Shown here piece after piece: positions 23,451 to 36,948 of a DNA stretch of 64,000 nucleotides. A program made the translations under genes and the position numbers. A model generated the notes under the pieces. That model searched no databases, was not told the DNA's origin, and saw only the letters and a list, made by a program, of their open reading frames with translations. How positions within the stretch are numbered: the stretch's first letter is position 1; each line of letters starts with the position of its first letter. The DNA is from Paraphoma chrysanthemicola. Its lineage: Eukaryota > Ascomycota > Dothideomycetes > Pleosporales > Phaeosphaeriaceae. Where the stretch lies: positions 1,054,001 to 1,118,000 of the forward strand of contig JAGMWG010000019.1 of the NCBI GenBank assembly GCA_020744225.1. The letters are read 5' to 3'.

Positions 23451-25438
23451 TCTTATATAACTTAATATAGTAGTCTATCTATCTATAATATAGAGGTAGT
23501 TTATTTACTTTTATTTTATTAAATAAGCTTATAAAGTTAGTAAACTCTCTTAGAAGTATCTTTCTTATAGTCTTATTCTTAGCTGTCTTAGGCTCTTTTA
23601 CTTATAAAGTGTCTATAGTATAAGTAAGTTTATAAAAAGTAGTAAAGAAAATACTAGTGTATAGTCTATTACGTTAGAGAATTAATTAAATTCTAATAGC
23701 TAAGATTATTATAACTAGCTCTACCTTATCTCTTATAGGTTAATGTTTTTTATATTCTAATATAACTATTCTTTTTACTACTACTATCTTAAGCTAGCTC
23801 TATAGTATATCTAGTATAACGCTTTTATAATATATTTATAGTTTACTAAGAATAATATTATATTAGAGACTTAGAACTACATATACTATAAGTCTTAAGC
23901 ACTAACTATCTAGATTATATTTAAACTAAACTAGTTATAAGATCTCTTAGTATATATTAAGAGATACTACTTATTAAAGATGTTATAGTAGAATATTAAT
24001 AAACTCTTTCTTTATTTATTTTATAAATTTCTTACTTACTATACTAAAGTACTTATACTCTAAATTAACTAGTACTTTAGTAAGAAACTAATTCTCTACT
24101 ACTAATAGAATAAGAAAAGGTAGCTTATTTATATTACTAAGAGCTATCTAGGTTATTTTTACTATAATATACTAGCTAGCTAATTTCTCTATTAGAATTA
24201 CTTTATACTACCTCTAATCTATGTTTAAGTTAGAGGCTACTCTTTCTTTTAGTTCTCTTATTCTAGTAATATAGCTACTATATAGACTATTATAGTACTT
24301 TTATTTACTATAAACTTATAGTTTTAAGCTATATAGTCTATCTATTTATATCTTATATATAGTTCTACTATACGCCTCTAGTTAAATAGAAGCGTAGGAA
24401 TTTAGGTAAGCTCTTTCTAGCTACTTAGCTGCTTCTCTTTATATTAGAGAAGAGCTACTACTCTAATAACTATTATAGAAATATTACTATTAGTATCTTT
24501 CTTAGATATTAGTATAAGATCTTTACTATAGTGTAGAAAATAAGCTTTTAGCTATAGTATCTTAATATTAGCTAAAATCTAGTAGTACTACTAGTAGACT
24601 ATATTATAGTTATTATAGAAGATATCTTAGTTTATTATAATATTCTATATAGTTAGATTAAGGTACTAGTAAAGCTAAATAAGCTTCTATTTATTACTCT
24701 AACTAGAAGTATCTACTATTTCTAGTAGTTAAACTTATTATATAAAAAAGTTAGTAAAGAGCTTAGTCTTCTTTTAGTAGAGTACTTTAAGCTAGGCCTA
24801 AGCTCTCTATATTATATATTTATTACTATACTAAAACTCTAGCTAGAATAGAAAATAGTAAGAATTAAACCTACTTTACTCTTCTATATACGTATAAAAT
24901 ATAGTAATCTTATATTAGACTTAGGAGCCTAGCTACGTCTAGATAAATAACTATATCTTTTTATTACTTCTAATAAACTCTTAGTTTATAGCTAGCTTAT
25001 ACTCTATTATAAGTTTCTAAGTAGTAAAGCTAGCACTGTTACTGTTAAAGAGCTTCTTTACTAGAAGTAGCTTACGTTAGTTTATTTTTACTATAAGACT
25101 AAATAGAGAGAAAGTATCTATTACTAAGGTTAGAATAAGAATTATACTAGGTATTAGTCTTACTACTATAGCTACTCTTAACGCACTAGTTATATCTAAG
25201 TATAGCTCTTCTAGTTCTTATACTAAGGATATTATATCTAGGTTCTTACGTAGGTTATTTTACCATTTTACTATAGTCTAGAGAAGAGTCTTTTTTTATA
25301 TGCGCGCCTTCTATATATTTATAATAATCTAAAGAATCTTATTAAGAAGTTAAGGTAAGAAAGAGTTAGAGAAGAACGTATTCTAGTTAAGAGAGAATAT
25401 TCTTTAACTACTTAATTAACTAGAAGAAGAGAATTTAA

Positions 25439-25594
25439 TATTATAGACTAGCCTTACGTATAGTACTAATAAGTATTAGAATAGATATAAATTCTCTTAG
25501 AGAGAGAAAGAGAGAGACTCTCTCTTCTCTTATTATATACTACTTACTAGAGTATAGTCTAAACTAGATACGAGTATAGCCTAAGTCTATTACA
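25439..25594 (-). repeat. Gypsy-1 5' LTR
   Basis: 156 bp, begins TATTATAGACTAGCC (RIPed from TGTT) and ends TATTACA. Same length as the left copy; differences are mostly C/T and G/A. Confidence 0.88.
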
Positions 25595-26557
25595 GTTACT
25601 TATTTTAGATAGCTATAAGAGCTATCTTAACTAGAATTTTAAAAACTACTACTTTAAAAATAAGATTCTAACTCTTTATATACTTTTCTATTTATTATAT
25701 ATTTTTTAGCTACTTAATATAGTCTACTTCTTACTACTAAAGTATAAGTACTTCTAGTATATTAGAGACTTAGTATACTAACGCGTCTTCTATATTAATA
25801 AGAAAGACTTTCTACTAGTCTTTAAAGATACGTTTTTTAATATATTTATAGAGAATAACTATTAAAAGACTTTTAAGATAGTAGAGCTAGTTCTTATAAA
25901 TATATAAGTAGTATTAGATTATCTTAAAGTATAGCTATATACTCTACTAAAATCTCTTCTTCTAGAGATACTATAGTAGTTAAAGACTCTAAGTAATACT
26001 TATAAGTTTAGATCTTAATTAAGACTTATACATAAGTCTTTTACTTAGTTATCTATTATAGTCTAGACTAGCTTCTCTTAGCTTATAAAAGGTAGTAAGC
26101 TTATACTATATAAGAATACACTTTAATATACTTATATCTATAAGCTTAAGAAGTAATTAGTAGTAATAATAAATTAGAAATTACGTAAAAGAAAGCGCCT
26201 CTAGATAAGTAGTACCTTAGAGTATAGCTAGAGAGCGTTATAAATAGTTATAGTACTATTCTTAATAGTATAGTATTTAAAGAAGACTTATAGTAGTAGT
26301 AATTAAGAACTAGTATAACTAGCTATATAGTACTATAGTAACTATAGTAGAACTAAGTATAATATATAAACGTGTAAGAAGAATATAGAAGTATTCTCTA
26401 AATTAGATACTAGTATAATATACATAGACTTCTTATTTAATAGTAATAAAATTAAAGATTTATAATATATATTAGTTATACTAAGAAAAAGTAGCTAGCT
26501 TACTAATATAGCTAGCTTACTAATATAGCTAGCTTACTAATAGTTTATATTAATACT

Positions 26558-27679
26558 TATAAGTATATTATAAGGTCTTTAAGCTACTTAACTTTTTTAG
26601 TCTTTTATTTTCTAGCTACTTAACTACTACTCTAGCTTTAAAATAGTATATATTACTTATTACTAATTATTATATAGAGTTAAGAATTTATAAATCTAAA
26701 TAACTTATTTAGTAGTACTTAATATAGTTTATAAGTAAGTACTATATATAAGTAAGTACTATATCTTACTAACTTTACGTACCTCTTTAAGTATATAACT
26801 TAACTATAATAGATAGTAGTATATTAATAGTTATATAATAGATTAAGTAGTATCTATAAAGTCTTTTTTATATGTATAGATTTATACTTAGTCTCTTTAT
26901 ACTTATTATAGTGTATAAGAGTCTAGTAGCTAAGACTTAATTACTCTTTATCTTAATACTCTTTATAAGTAATCTATTAATTAGTCTTACGTTAGGTAAG
27001 TATATTCTTATTAGCTCTCTTTATTAAGACTTTCTACTTCTATATATACTTTTCTTATACTACTTTTACTTTAATACTACTTTATTAGTCTTCTTAAGAC
27101 TAGTAATTCTCTTATATATTAGCTTAGCTAATAGAATTATTATCTTAGTACTCTTCTTAAGCTAGTTAATTACCTTAATAATTAACGTAGGTAAAAAGCT
27201 CTTATATTAGTGTACGTGCTTATAAATTAGTATTAATTAAGTCTTAAGCTTATACGCGTTACTTAGTATATAAGCTTACTAGATAGTCTCTAGTAAAGTA
27301 GTAAGTATAAGTATATATAGCTATATATCTAGCTTTAATAATATAGTATTTAGCTAAAGAGATATAAGACTTATACTTTAAAATACTAAGTAGATATTAG
27401 CTATTATAAACGTGTAGTTAAAGACTACTTTAAAAGCTAGTAAAAACTTAAGCTTTATAATATAGTTAATATAGTATTAGATAAGAGTCTTAACTTTATA
27501 GCTATACGCTTACTTTAATAGTAAGAAGTAGCTAATATTAAGAGACTATAGTAAGTAAGATAAGTAAGATAGTATATAAAGTATATAGATATTATTCTCT
27601 TTATAGAGCTCTTAAAATTTAAGAGAGTAGTAGCTCTTATAGCTATTAAGAATAAGTAAGTAATATATACTTATAATAT
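26558..27679. other. Unassigned RIPed AT-rich sequence
   Basis: About 1.1 kb between pogo A and the left Copia LTR. Same base signature as the island; no readable protein motif or terminal repeat. It includes a short local repeat, TAAGTAAGTACTATAT, at about 26730-26765. Confidence 0.5.
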
Positions 27680-28110
27680 TATTAAGAAGAAGTAAAGATT
27701 ACTAATAACTAGTAATATACTAGCTAAAAGAGAATATAAAGAGTATATTACCTAATAGGTAATAGAAGATAAGAGTAAGTATATAAAAGAGTAGATAGTA
27801 GATAGTATTTTGTGTTCTAGGTATAGATAAAGAGAGAGATTTCTCTTTACTATATACTTTAGTTTCTAAGCTTAGTAAGCTATACTATAGTATTAAATTA
27901 ATTCTAAAAACTATTAATTTTTACTCTAATTAGTATAATAAATAAATTCCTTATATAATTTATAATTTCTAGTCTAATTTTAGACTAGAATTAATACTAA
28001 ATTCTAGTTATATTAAAAATCTATAAGATCTTAAAGAATATTAGATAAAACTTATAAGCTACTTAGTAATTTAGATAGCTTACAAAAGATTTAACTAGTA
28101 AATCTTTATA
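27680..28110 (-). repeat. Copia LTR, left copy
   Basis: 431 bp, nearly identical to 46424-46855 apart from C/T and G/A changes and a small indel. Contains GTATTTTGTGTTCTAGG, one of the few stretches with surviving TG steps, in both copies. Confidence 0.85.
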
Positions 28111-28179
28111 TACTCTCTTAAGCTATATAAACTTTTAAAGAAATAACTATAATTTTCTACTCTTTTCTTTTTTTATTTA

Positions 28180-30016
28180 TAATGTATTTTACTAGTAAAC
28201 CTACTATACTAGTAAACTTACTAAAATATACTAAGACTCTTACTACTTATCTCTATATATAATATCTTAACTACCTAATACGTTATTACTTAAATATAAA
28301 GGTAAACTTTAGCTTACCTTTATTATCTATTAGTTAGACTAATTTTAAAGCTACTAAGCTGCTGCTACTACTTATAATATTAAACGCTAGGTCTTTAATA
28401 AGTATACTAAAGAAGTGCTATTCTGCCTTAAAATACGTTTAAACTTCTAGAAGCTTACTATAACTAAAGAGTAGACAATTATTTAACATATTCTTAACCT
28501 TAATTTATAAGAATTTGCGCTTTAGCTATATAAGATAGTAGATATAGCTAATAAGATACTAAGTATACGTAGTAGAAAGTCTATTAGTAAGTACTAAGCT
28601 AAGCGCTTTATAACGCGCTTAGCTAAGCTTAAAATAGCTTTTAATTAAGCTAAGAATAGATAGAGAATACTATAAAAAGATTCTATAGTTATTAGTATAT
28701 AGTTTAAGCTAGTAAAGAAGACTAAAGCTAAGTATAGTATCTATAATAATAATATATATAACTTTAATAAGACTAGCTTCTAGATAGGCGTAATTAGGTC
28801 TATAAAAGTTATTATAAGCGCAGAGAGACGCGTAAAGCCTAATCTAATCTAGCTAAGTAATTATAAGTAAGTAATAGTTATCTAGAGCGTATATACTACT
28901 AGGTATATAACTTTACTCTTTATTATCTATAAAGAGTACGTTTATATTTTTACGTAGTACAAAGAGGCCTTAATACTATATAATTAGAAGCTTTTAGTTT
29001 CTAAGAATAGCTAGACAAATAATATGCTTAGTCTAGAGTAGTTAAAGTACTTTAATATATATATAAAGGTATATTAAGTAAGAGACTATAAGCTACTTAT
29101 CTTAAACAGCTATAAGAGCTATCTTAACTAGGATTTTAAGAACTACTATCTTAAAAATAAGATTCTAACTTTCTATATATCTATTTATTTATTATATATT
29201 CTTTAGCTACTTAATATAGTTTACTTCTTACTACTAAAGCGTAAGTACTTCTAGTGCGTTAGAGACTTAGTACACTAACGCGTCTTTTATATTAATAAGA
29301 AAGGCTTTCTTTCTATCTTTAAAGACGCGTTTTTTAACGTATTTATAGAAGATAACTACTAAAAGGCCTTTAAAGTAGTAGAGCTAGTCTATTTAAACGC
29401 ATAAGTAGTATTAGATTATCTTAAAGTGCGCCTATATACTCTACTAGAACTTTTTCTTCTAGAAACACTATAGTAGTTAAAGACTCTAAGTAATACGTAT
29501 AAGTTTAGATCTTAATTAAAGCTTATACGTAAGTCTTTTACTTAGTTACTAGTTATAGTCTAGACTAGCTTCTTCTAGCTTATAAAAGAAGCTAAACTTA
29601 TACTATACTAAAATACTCTACTTACTATACGTAATTATAAGCTTAAGAAGTAATTAGTAGTAATAACTAAGTAGAAATTGCGTAAAAGAAAGCGCCTCTA
29701 GATAAGTAGTACTTTAGAGTATAGAACTATAGTAGTATAGGTAGCTACTAAGGCGTCTTTAGTGCCTTAGTAATTAAAGAGAGCTTATAGTAGTAGTAAT
29801 TAAGAACTAGCGTAACTAGCTATATAGCACTATAAGAACTATAGTAGAAGTAGGTATAACGCGTAAACGTGTAAAAAGAATATAGAGGTATCTTCTAAAT
29901 TAAATACTAGTATAGTATACGCTAGCTTCTTATTTAATAGTAATAAAATTAAAGATTTATTCTAAGAAAAAATAGTAGTTTTACTAGTGTAGCAGGTTTA
30001 CTAGTAGAATACGTTA
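28180..30016 (+). mobile_element. Pogo/Fot-like DNA transposon B, inserted in the Copia element
   Basis: The 1.84-kb element is bounded by inverted ends TAACGTATTCTACTAGTAAA (right, read inwards) and TAATGTATTTTACTAGTAAA (left). The ACTAGTAAAC core recurs exactly 17 bp apart at both ends. The plus strand encodes a RIPed pogo transposase closely related to that of A: KLTITKE, DIANKIL, NFNKTSF, then a second half with LKRKYF-like, YINKKGF and KLRKRKRL motifs at about 28450-29900. It is uninterrupted, so it serves as the reference for what A has lost. All frames carry stops. Confidence 0.82.
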
Positions 30017-30559
30017 GTTCTTTATAAGACTACTATAATAATAATTATAATAGTATACTACTTATTATTACTATAGTAATCCCTAGATAAAACTACCTAA
30101 TAATTAATATAATTAATTATTATAATTGTACGTTAATAGTCTAGTATAATAACGTCTTATTATATAGATAATTAACTAGTTTCTCTAAAGAATCTAGGTT
30201 CTAGACTTTTTCTAGTAGGTATTTTAAATACCTAATATAATAAGAGTAAATAGGTATATAATACCTAATATAATAAAAGCAAATTAGAGATAGTTATAAT
30301 AAGTACTCTAAGTATAATAAGAAATAGTTTGTTATAAACTACTTATTAGAAGAATCTAAAAGTTAAATTTTAGATTCTATAATATAACTTAGAAGTAATA
30401 ATTATAATAATAATAATTAATTATTACTAATTATATTATACTACTTATTATAGACTATTATAGTATAGTCTAATTATAATAAGAATAAGAATTATAATAG
30501 GAATTATAATAAGACTTCTTATTCTTCTTAATTATTATTATTATTATATAAGTAGATTT

Positions 30560-32060
30560 TAAGATCTTCTAGTTTTAACTAAATTTATTTAACTAATAAA
30601 GTTTTTAAATTTAGGTACACTAGTAGCCTTTATTAGATTATCTACTAGTATAGTACTAGTATTTTTATATACTAGATTTATTTTATTACTAAGTAAATTT
30701 TCTCTAATAAAGTAATAAGTTGTATCTACGTGCTTAGTTCTAGCATAATAAATAGGATTTTTAGCTAGTTCTATAGCACTAAGACTATCTATTTTAATAA
30801 TATTTAAATTATTAAAAAGATTAAAATCTTTAAGAGATTTATTATTAAATAACTCTTGTATAAAATTTTATAGATATAGACTTTCTTTAGTAGCTTCTTT
30901 TAAAGATATATATTCTGCCTCTGCACTACTAATAGCTACTATTTTTTGTAGCTTAGAAATCTAACTAATAGCTATATTACTATTATTAGAATAATTATCT
31001 TTATTATTATTTAGAATAAAGAAATTTCCTATAGTAGATTTTCTAGAATCTAAATTACTCTTCTAATCTGTATTACTAATACTTAGTAGATTTATAGAAT
31101 TACTAATATCTCTAGTATTATTATCTTTATTATAATAATTATTATAATTATTATTTGTAGATTATTCTATAGATTCTAAAGTTAAATCTAATCCTAAATC
31201 TTTTGTTTTTAAAAGATAACTAAAGATATTGTTTAAGGAATTATAATATTCTATAGTAGGATTAGATATATATCTAGCTAAGTAGTTTACACTATATACT
31301 AGATTAGGTCTAGTAAATATAGTTAAATAGATTAAACTACCTATCTCTTTTTAATAATTACTAATAATAGTATTATTATCTAGAGATTCTAGATTTTTAG
31401 ATAACTTTATACCTATAGGTAGAGATAAGTTTTTAGGTTTATTTTATAGCTTATTATATTTTTCTAGTATTTTAGAACTAAAGCTTCTTTACGTAATAAT
31501 TAGAGATCTATTACTTCTGTCTCTTATTATTTCTACACCTAAGAACTCTTTTATCTCTTCTAAATTAGTTATTTCTAATTTAGAAGTTCTAGATAAATCT
31601 TTATATAAATTATTAATTAAATCTATATTTTACGTAAAAACTAGTATATCGTCTATATATATAGCTAAAATAATAGGTTTTCCTTTATATATAAAAATAC
31701 TATTATCTATTTTTAAGCTAGTAAATCCTAGAGTTTCTAGAATTTTAGTTAAAAATAATTACTATTATTTACTAGCTTACTTTAAACTATATAGAGCTTT
31801 ATTAAGCTTATAAATAATATTATTATAATCTTTATTTATAATAGCTTTATTAAGTTCTTTAATTAAAGTAAGATCTTTAATTTCTTTACTTTCTAAAGCT
31901 TTCTTAATAATATATTCTTTAAAGTCTATAGGTAATTACGTATATATATTATTACTATCTATATCTATATTAGAAAAGGCTTATTTTATATTCTAAGTAT
32001 ATATTTCCTAGTCTAAATATATACTCGAGCTCTTATAGTTACTTTGTAAAATTTTAGAGA
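30560..32060 (-). pseudogene. RIPed Copia reverse transcriptase and RNase H, 3' part
   Basis: On the minus strand the frame reads NIDIDSNNIYTXLPIDF, ELNKAIINKDYNNIIYKLN, then IFIYKGKPIILAIYIDDILV (the catalytic YxDD box, about 31640-31700). RNase H follows, with KIDSLSAIELAKNPIYYART and KHVDTTYYFIREN (about 30680-30790). Stops interrupt it. The frame is cut at its 5' side by pogo-like element C. Confidence 0.75.
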
Positions 32061-32064
32061 TATT

Positions 32065-34632
32065 ACTTGTGCGAAGTATAGGCCTATTACCTTAACGTAA
32101 ATAATTATCTTAGCGTAATTAAGTTACTAAAGTCGTAATTTCTTAGTAAAACGCAATTATTTTAGATAGTAATAACTTATGTAATTAATTATGCGCATCT
32201 TAGTAGAGTCTCTAGTTATTTTATAATTTATTCTTACTTATAGCGTTACTATAATTATAGCTACTATAGCTATTAAGATTATCTATCTTACTTATACTTA
32301 ATATAATTATAGACTCTTATTTAACGCCTAGAGACTAATCTTATAGTATATTACTTATATATTTATTCTTATCTATTCTACTATTATTCTTAAGGTCTTT
32401 AGCTGTAGTTACAGCTTATATACACTTATCTTACTATAACACTACTACTTTAGTGTAAGAATTTCTAAGCTACTATATACTAAAAGCTACTTTATATACT
32501 AGTGTTAAGTCTATTATAGTTCTACTCTTATAATACTTAAAGCTCTTATTATAATTAATATACTTCTATTTAACTATAGCTTTAGTGTTATAGTTACTAT
32601 TATTATTAGCGTACACTTACTAGGTAATAACGTACTTAACTAGAACGTCTACTACTATATGCTTATAGTGCTTACTACTCTAGTTCTTTATTATTAGTAG
32701 TAATTACTTCTATTTATTAGTAATTTTAGTAGCTTTTTAAAGTTATTTAGCTACTAGCTTACTCTCTAAGTAAGCTACGTTATTAATCTCTTACTATTAT
32801 ACTATCTACTATACGTCTTATAAGTTTATAAAACTACTCTTAGTTTCTAAAGCTTACTTTTTATAACGCTAGCGCTTATCTTTAGTATTTTTAGCTACTC
32901 TTATTTAATAAAGATTACGCTTAAAGCTCTTTACTATAAGAGTAAGCGCTATAGCACTACGTAGATACTTAATAATAGATAATACTATATTAGTAAGTAA
33001 ATACTTACGTAGTATAGCGTTAATAAAAAGAGCCTAGAGCTAAATTTAGTAGACTATTTTTAGTATACAGAACGCACTATTACTAGGTTATAGTTCTCTA
33101 GTTCTAGAGTTATATTACGTAGTAGCTATTAGCGTATAAGCTATACTATCTTAAGATTAATTTTAACGTAATACTAATTACGTATAGGTAGCTTTAAAAG
33201 TAAGAAGCTAAGCTTTAGAGAAGAAGAGAATTATACTATTAGAGTAGTAAATTATTATATTATTATAGGTAGAAGTGTAAGAGATTACTTCTTAACGCTA
33301 GAGTTATAATCTTTCTACTACTTTAGATAATTAAGTACTATACTAGGCGCTTATAGAGCTATACTTATACGCCTCTAGCTACTAAGAATAGTACTATAAG
33401 TAAAAGTTAGACCTTAAATCTTAGCTATAGTTACTAGAAAGTTAGCTTTACTTATATTTTTAGACTTAGTATAAGTAGCTTAGTTAAGGTAGTAACTATA
33501 GTACTATTTAAGTAGCTAGAAATAGTCTATATTAAGTAGTTATAGTAGGTAAGTTATATAAGATAGTAATACCTATAGTATAATATAATTATTCTCTATA
33601 TACTTTGCGAACTTCTTTATCTTATATAACTTATAACTATCTACTAGTAGTAGCTACTATCTATTTATAGTCTTATTCTTTATTATCTTATTAAAGTACT
33701 TAATCTAGTTAATTATAATAGTATTATTACTATAACTACTATTACTAACGTTAATAAGATAATTATTAGAGAGATTAGTTACTTAGTACTCTATAATTAT
33801 TACAGCTTTAATAATAATTATAAGTATAATAGTAAAGCTAGTAGCGCTTACGTACTTAACTAGCGTAATAAGCTTATAATTATTAGTAGATAGAATAAAG
33901 ATCTTATATCTATACTTACTATATATATACTAGTTAGTTATAACTCTAATTCTACAGCTAGTCTTATCTATATTATATATATTCTTAAGTAGTATACTTA
34001 GCTCTTTAATATACTTTTTTAGTTAATTATACTAGTTCTAGAGTACTTTAGACTTCTGTATAAGCTTATACTGTACGTCTATTAGCTTTGTCTTAACGCG
34101 TTTATATTTTAAGTAGTACTAAAGCTACTAGCGTATCTACTACTTTCTTAGTAGTAGAGAAGCCTTATCTAGTCTAGTATAGAATTTCTTTAGTATAGCG
34201 TTAGCTTATTACTCTACTAAGTTATAATGTATACTATAACTAATTGCGTTAATAGTATTAATATATTACTTAAGAGTAAGATTCTACTCTTCTAATAAGA
34301 GTCTATTAGGTAGGCGTTAATTACTATAAGTTTTACTACTTTTATACATTTAATAGAGGTAATAATATAGAAGGTTAAAGTTATAAGCGTAATTTTTAAC
34401 GTTAGGGTTAGTACTATTATATAGCTTTTCTACGTATTTTCTTAATACCTTTACCTCTTTAGTATAAGTAGACCTTATAGATGTACTTAAAGATATAATA
34501 AAAATAATTTAGCTATTTTAGAATTATATTTACAGCGTATTATAGTAGAGTTATATTATCTTAAAGCTATATAATTATACTAAGATAATAAATTATATTA
34601 AGATAGTAGGCTTGTGCTTTGTATAGACTTTC
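32065..34632 (-). mobile_element. Pogo-like DNA transposon C, inserted in Copia reverse transcriptase
   Basis: About 2.5 kb that interrupts the Copia polymerase. The two ends are inverted copies over more than 50 bp (left AGGCCTATTACCTTAACG, right complement AAGCCTACTATCTTAATA); most mismatches are transitions, as RIP would produce, so the exact ends are uncertain by about 15 bp. A CTTARYRTAA core recurs at 18-bp spacing at both ends. The minus strand carries a DDE transposase of the pogo/Tigger type: KKYIKELSILLKNIYNIDKT (ancestral NMDETG), then CRIRVITN, YSKYRYKIFIL and LVKYVSATSFTI at about 33720-34060. Dead. Confidence 0.72.
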
Positions 34633-34639
34633 TGTTAGG

Positions 34640-36432
34640 AATTTTATAGAAACTATAAGAGCTTAAGTAGTAATAGATAATAATAATCTAATAATACTAG
34701 GTTTACTAGTGCTAGTAAAGGTTTCTTTATAGTTAATCTTATATTTTTATAGAAATTCTTTAGCTACTTATCTAGCTTTATATATTTTAATAGTATTATC
34801 TAGATTATACTTTTTATTAAGAACATAGCGTTCTTTAATAATAGAATAATTAGAATTAAGTACTAGAGTCTAAGTATTAGATTTTAATAAATTATCTACT
34901 TCTATTTACATAGCTTTTAGATATAGATCTTTATCTAATCTATTTAAAGCTTCTTTATAAGTCTTAGGCTCTTCTATATTAGAATTATTAATAGTATTAA
35001 AGATATTATAAAGAATTACTTTATTATAAAGTAATTTCTAATCTTATTTACTATTATTTAATTCTATAGTACTTAATATACTATTAGTAATAGTAGTATT
35101 ATTAGCTAGTTTATCTTTAGAACTATTATCTATAATTCTAGATCTTATAGGCCTAGTAGTCTTTTTAATAACTTTAGAACTACTAGGTATAATAGTATTT
35201 AATTTATCTTTAGAATTAATCTCTATTATCTTATTACTAGTATCTTTATTATTATCTAGTTTTGTAAAGATTTCTCTAATATTATTATTATTATTATTAG
35301 GAGTACACTAATAACCTTCTATAATTTTATAATCTCTAGTATTAATAATCTTATTAGTGCTAGGATTATATAATTTATAGATATTAGAACTAGTAAAACC
35401 TATTAGATATAAGAAGTAGCTCTAGAATCTAGTTTTTTTTAATAAAATTACTAGATTCTTTATAATAAACTAAACTTTTAAATATTCTAATATTATCTAG
35501 ATTAGGTAACTCTTTATATTTTAATTTATAAGAAGTTTTAAAACCTATAGAACTATTAGAAGTTCTATTATATAGATAAGTAGTAGTTAAAAGAGCTTCT
35601 TCTTAAAGGTATTTAGGTAAATTACTATTAATTAATAGAGCTCTAACTTTATTAAGTAAAACTCTATTAATTATTTCTATAGCTCTGTTTTGTTTAGAAG
35701 TATAAGAAGATAAGTATTATCTTTTAATACTCTTATTAAGTAAATAAGTATCTAGTTCTTTAGATTTAAACTTATTATCTAATTGTAGAGCTTTTACTTT
35801 ATTATTATTAAAGTTACTAACTACTTCTAATTCTTCTTTATTATAATTAGAACTAGAGCTAGAATTAGAATTATTATCTAAAGTATTATTATCTTTAGCT
35901 TCTAATTATAATTTACTAATAGTAATTTTTATAATAAGTACTAGATCTTTTTAAGACTTAAGTAACTTAAATATTAAGTACTTTGTTTTAGTATCTCTAA
36001 AAGTAATATAGTACTTATAACCTCTAAAGATTTTAGGTCTAATAAGTTCTCTTATATCTATATATAAAAGATTTAAATAAGCTTCTACTTTAGTACTAGG
36101 TTCTATATTTCTATTTTTTGTTAGTTTAGCTTGTATACAAATAATATAATCGTCTAAACTAGTATTTATAGAACTAATATCCTCTAGATTTATAAAACTA
36201 TAACTCTTAGTATTTTTAACTAAGTATTTAACAGTTTTAAGACTAATATATCCTAGTCTTTTATATATTAAATCTATAGAGTTATTATTAAGTACTAGCT
36301 CTTCTTTATTATTAGTTTTAATAATAGAAGAGTCTTTATTAGAACTAGTATTATCTTTTAGTTCTATAGCGTTTTCTATAATAATATCTTATTCTTCTAG
36401 ACTAGAGTCTACTAAACTTAGATTATTATTAG
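34640..36432 (-). pseudogene. RIPed Copia integrase and reverse transcriptase, 5' part
   Basis: Minus strand. The integrase reads VKALQLDNKFKSKELDTYLL, then SSYTSKQNRAIEIINRVLLN and EEALLTTTYLYNRTSNSSIG (about 35550-35830), an ordinary Copia integrase with scattered RIP changes. Further on, RYVLNKKYNLDNTIKIYKAR marks the start of the reverse transcriptase (about 34740-34830). The segment ends at the Gypsy-2 insertion on one side and element C on the other. Confidence 0.78.
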
Positions 36433-36437
36433 AATCT

Positions 36438-36948
36438 TATAAAGAGACCTAAAGTTAGAAGCAAGCTTCGTGTACTTAAGGTTCTACAGTTAGTTCTTAG
36501 AGATAGAGTGTTAGAGAGAATTAGATAAATTACTATAAGATAAATTAAGAAGATAATAATTAATAGTAAGAGAGTTGCACTAATATAAATAGAGAGAACT
36601 ATAAGTTAAGTATAAATAGTAACTAGTTATAGATTAAATACTAAGTTAAATACAATAAGCTATAGAAGCTTATTACCTATATTTATATACTTAAGATATT
36701 CTAAGAGTTCTAAAGATCTTATAGTTTATAAGTATTATAGAATAGTTTAGAATTCTTAGAATAAGTTCTAGAGATCCTAGGCACGTAGAATACTCTTAGT
36801 ATTCTAAGATCTATAAAATACGTTATATAACGCTTAGCTAGTATAGAGCTAAGTCTTTATTAGTAGCTCTGTAGTTACGTATTCTATATAGAATACTTTC
36901 TACTCTTAAAACTTATACTCTACTTACTAATCTCTCTAGTTTGTAATA
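36438..36948 (-). repeat. Gypsy-2 3' LTR
   Basis: 511 bp, same length as the partner. It keeps several TG and CA steps (for example GCAAGCTTCGTG and GAGTTGCAC) that are TA in the partner. Confidence 0.92.

Larger units (their letters stand above)
18375..25594 (-). mobile_element. LTR retrotransposon Gypsy-1, inserted in pogo A
   Basis: Flanked by two direct 156-bp LTRs (18375-18530 and 25439-25594), total 7,220 bp. The coding strand is minus. A reverse transcriptase core reads TTYLDNVLIYLERSKK (ancestral YLDDVLIYS) near 22935-22990, and an integrase core (DIDF, then ISNSRL resembling the usual LVIVDRL) lies near 21540-21630, downstream of it. Reverse transcriptase before integrase is the Gypsy (Ty3) order. 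Every frame is broken by RIP stops. The 2 kb between the integrase and the 3' LTR (about 18531-20700) is not explained by gag or pol. No 5-bp target duplication is visible. Confidence 0.8.
17687..26552 (+). mobile_element. Pogo/Fot-like DNA transposon A, split by Gypsy-1
   Basis: Inverted termini are readable: the left end begins TAACGTAAACTATTAGTAAG and the right end is its complement with C/T changes. A 17-bp unit (ATTAGTAAGCTAGCTAC) is repeated about twice at the left and three times at the right. Between them on the plus strand a RIPed transposase of the CENP-B/DDE pogo type can be followed: KLTITKE, DIANKILG, KAKYSIY and NFNKTSF (ancestral NFDETGF) at about 17940-18370, then the second half after the insertion (SPLKRKY-like, RVFYINKKDFLLVF, KLRKRKRL) at 25600-26450. 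Compared with copy B, about 224 bp are missing at the insertion point. Multiple stops; dead. Confidence 0.8.

Noticed and set aside
32066..34620. CTTGTGC at both ends of element C as an 8-bp type (hAT) target duplication
   Set aside because: Extending the alignment shows the inverted repeat continues through it with transition mismatches, and the encoded transposase is pogo-type, which duplicates TA.
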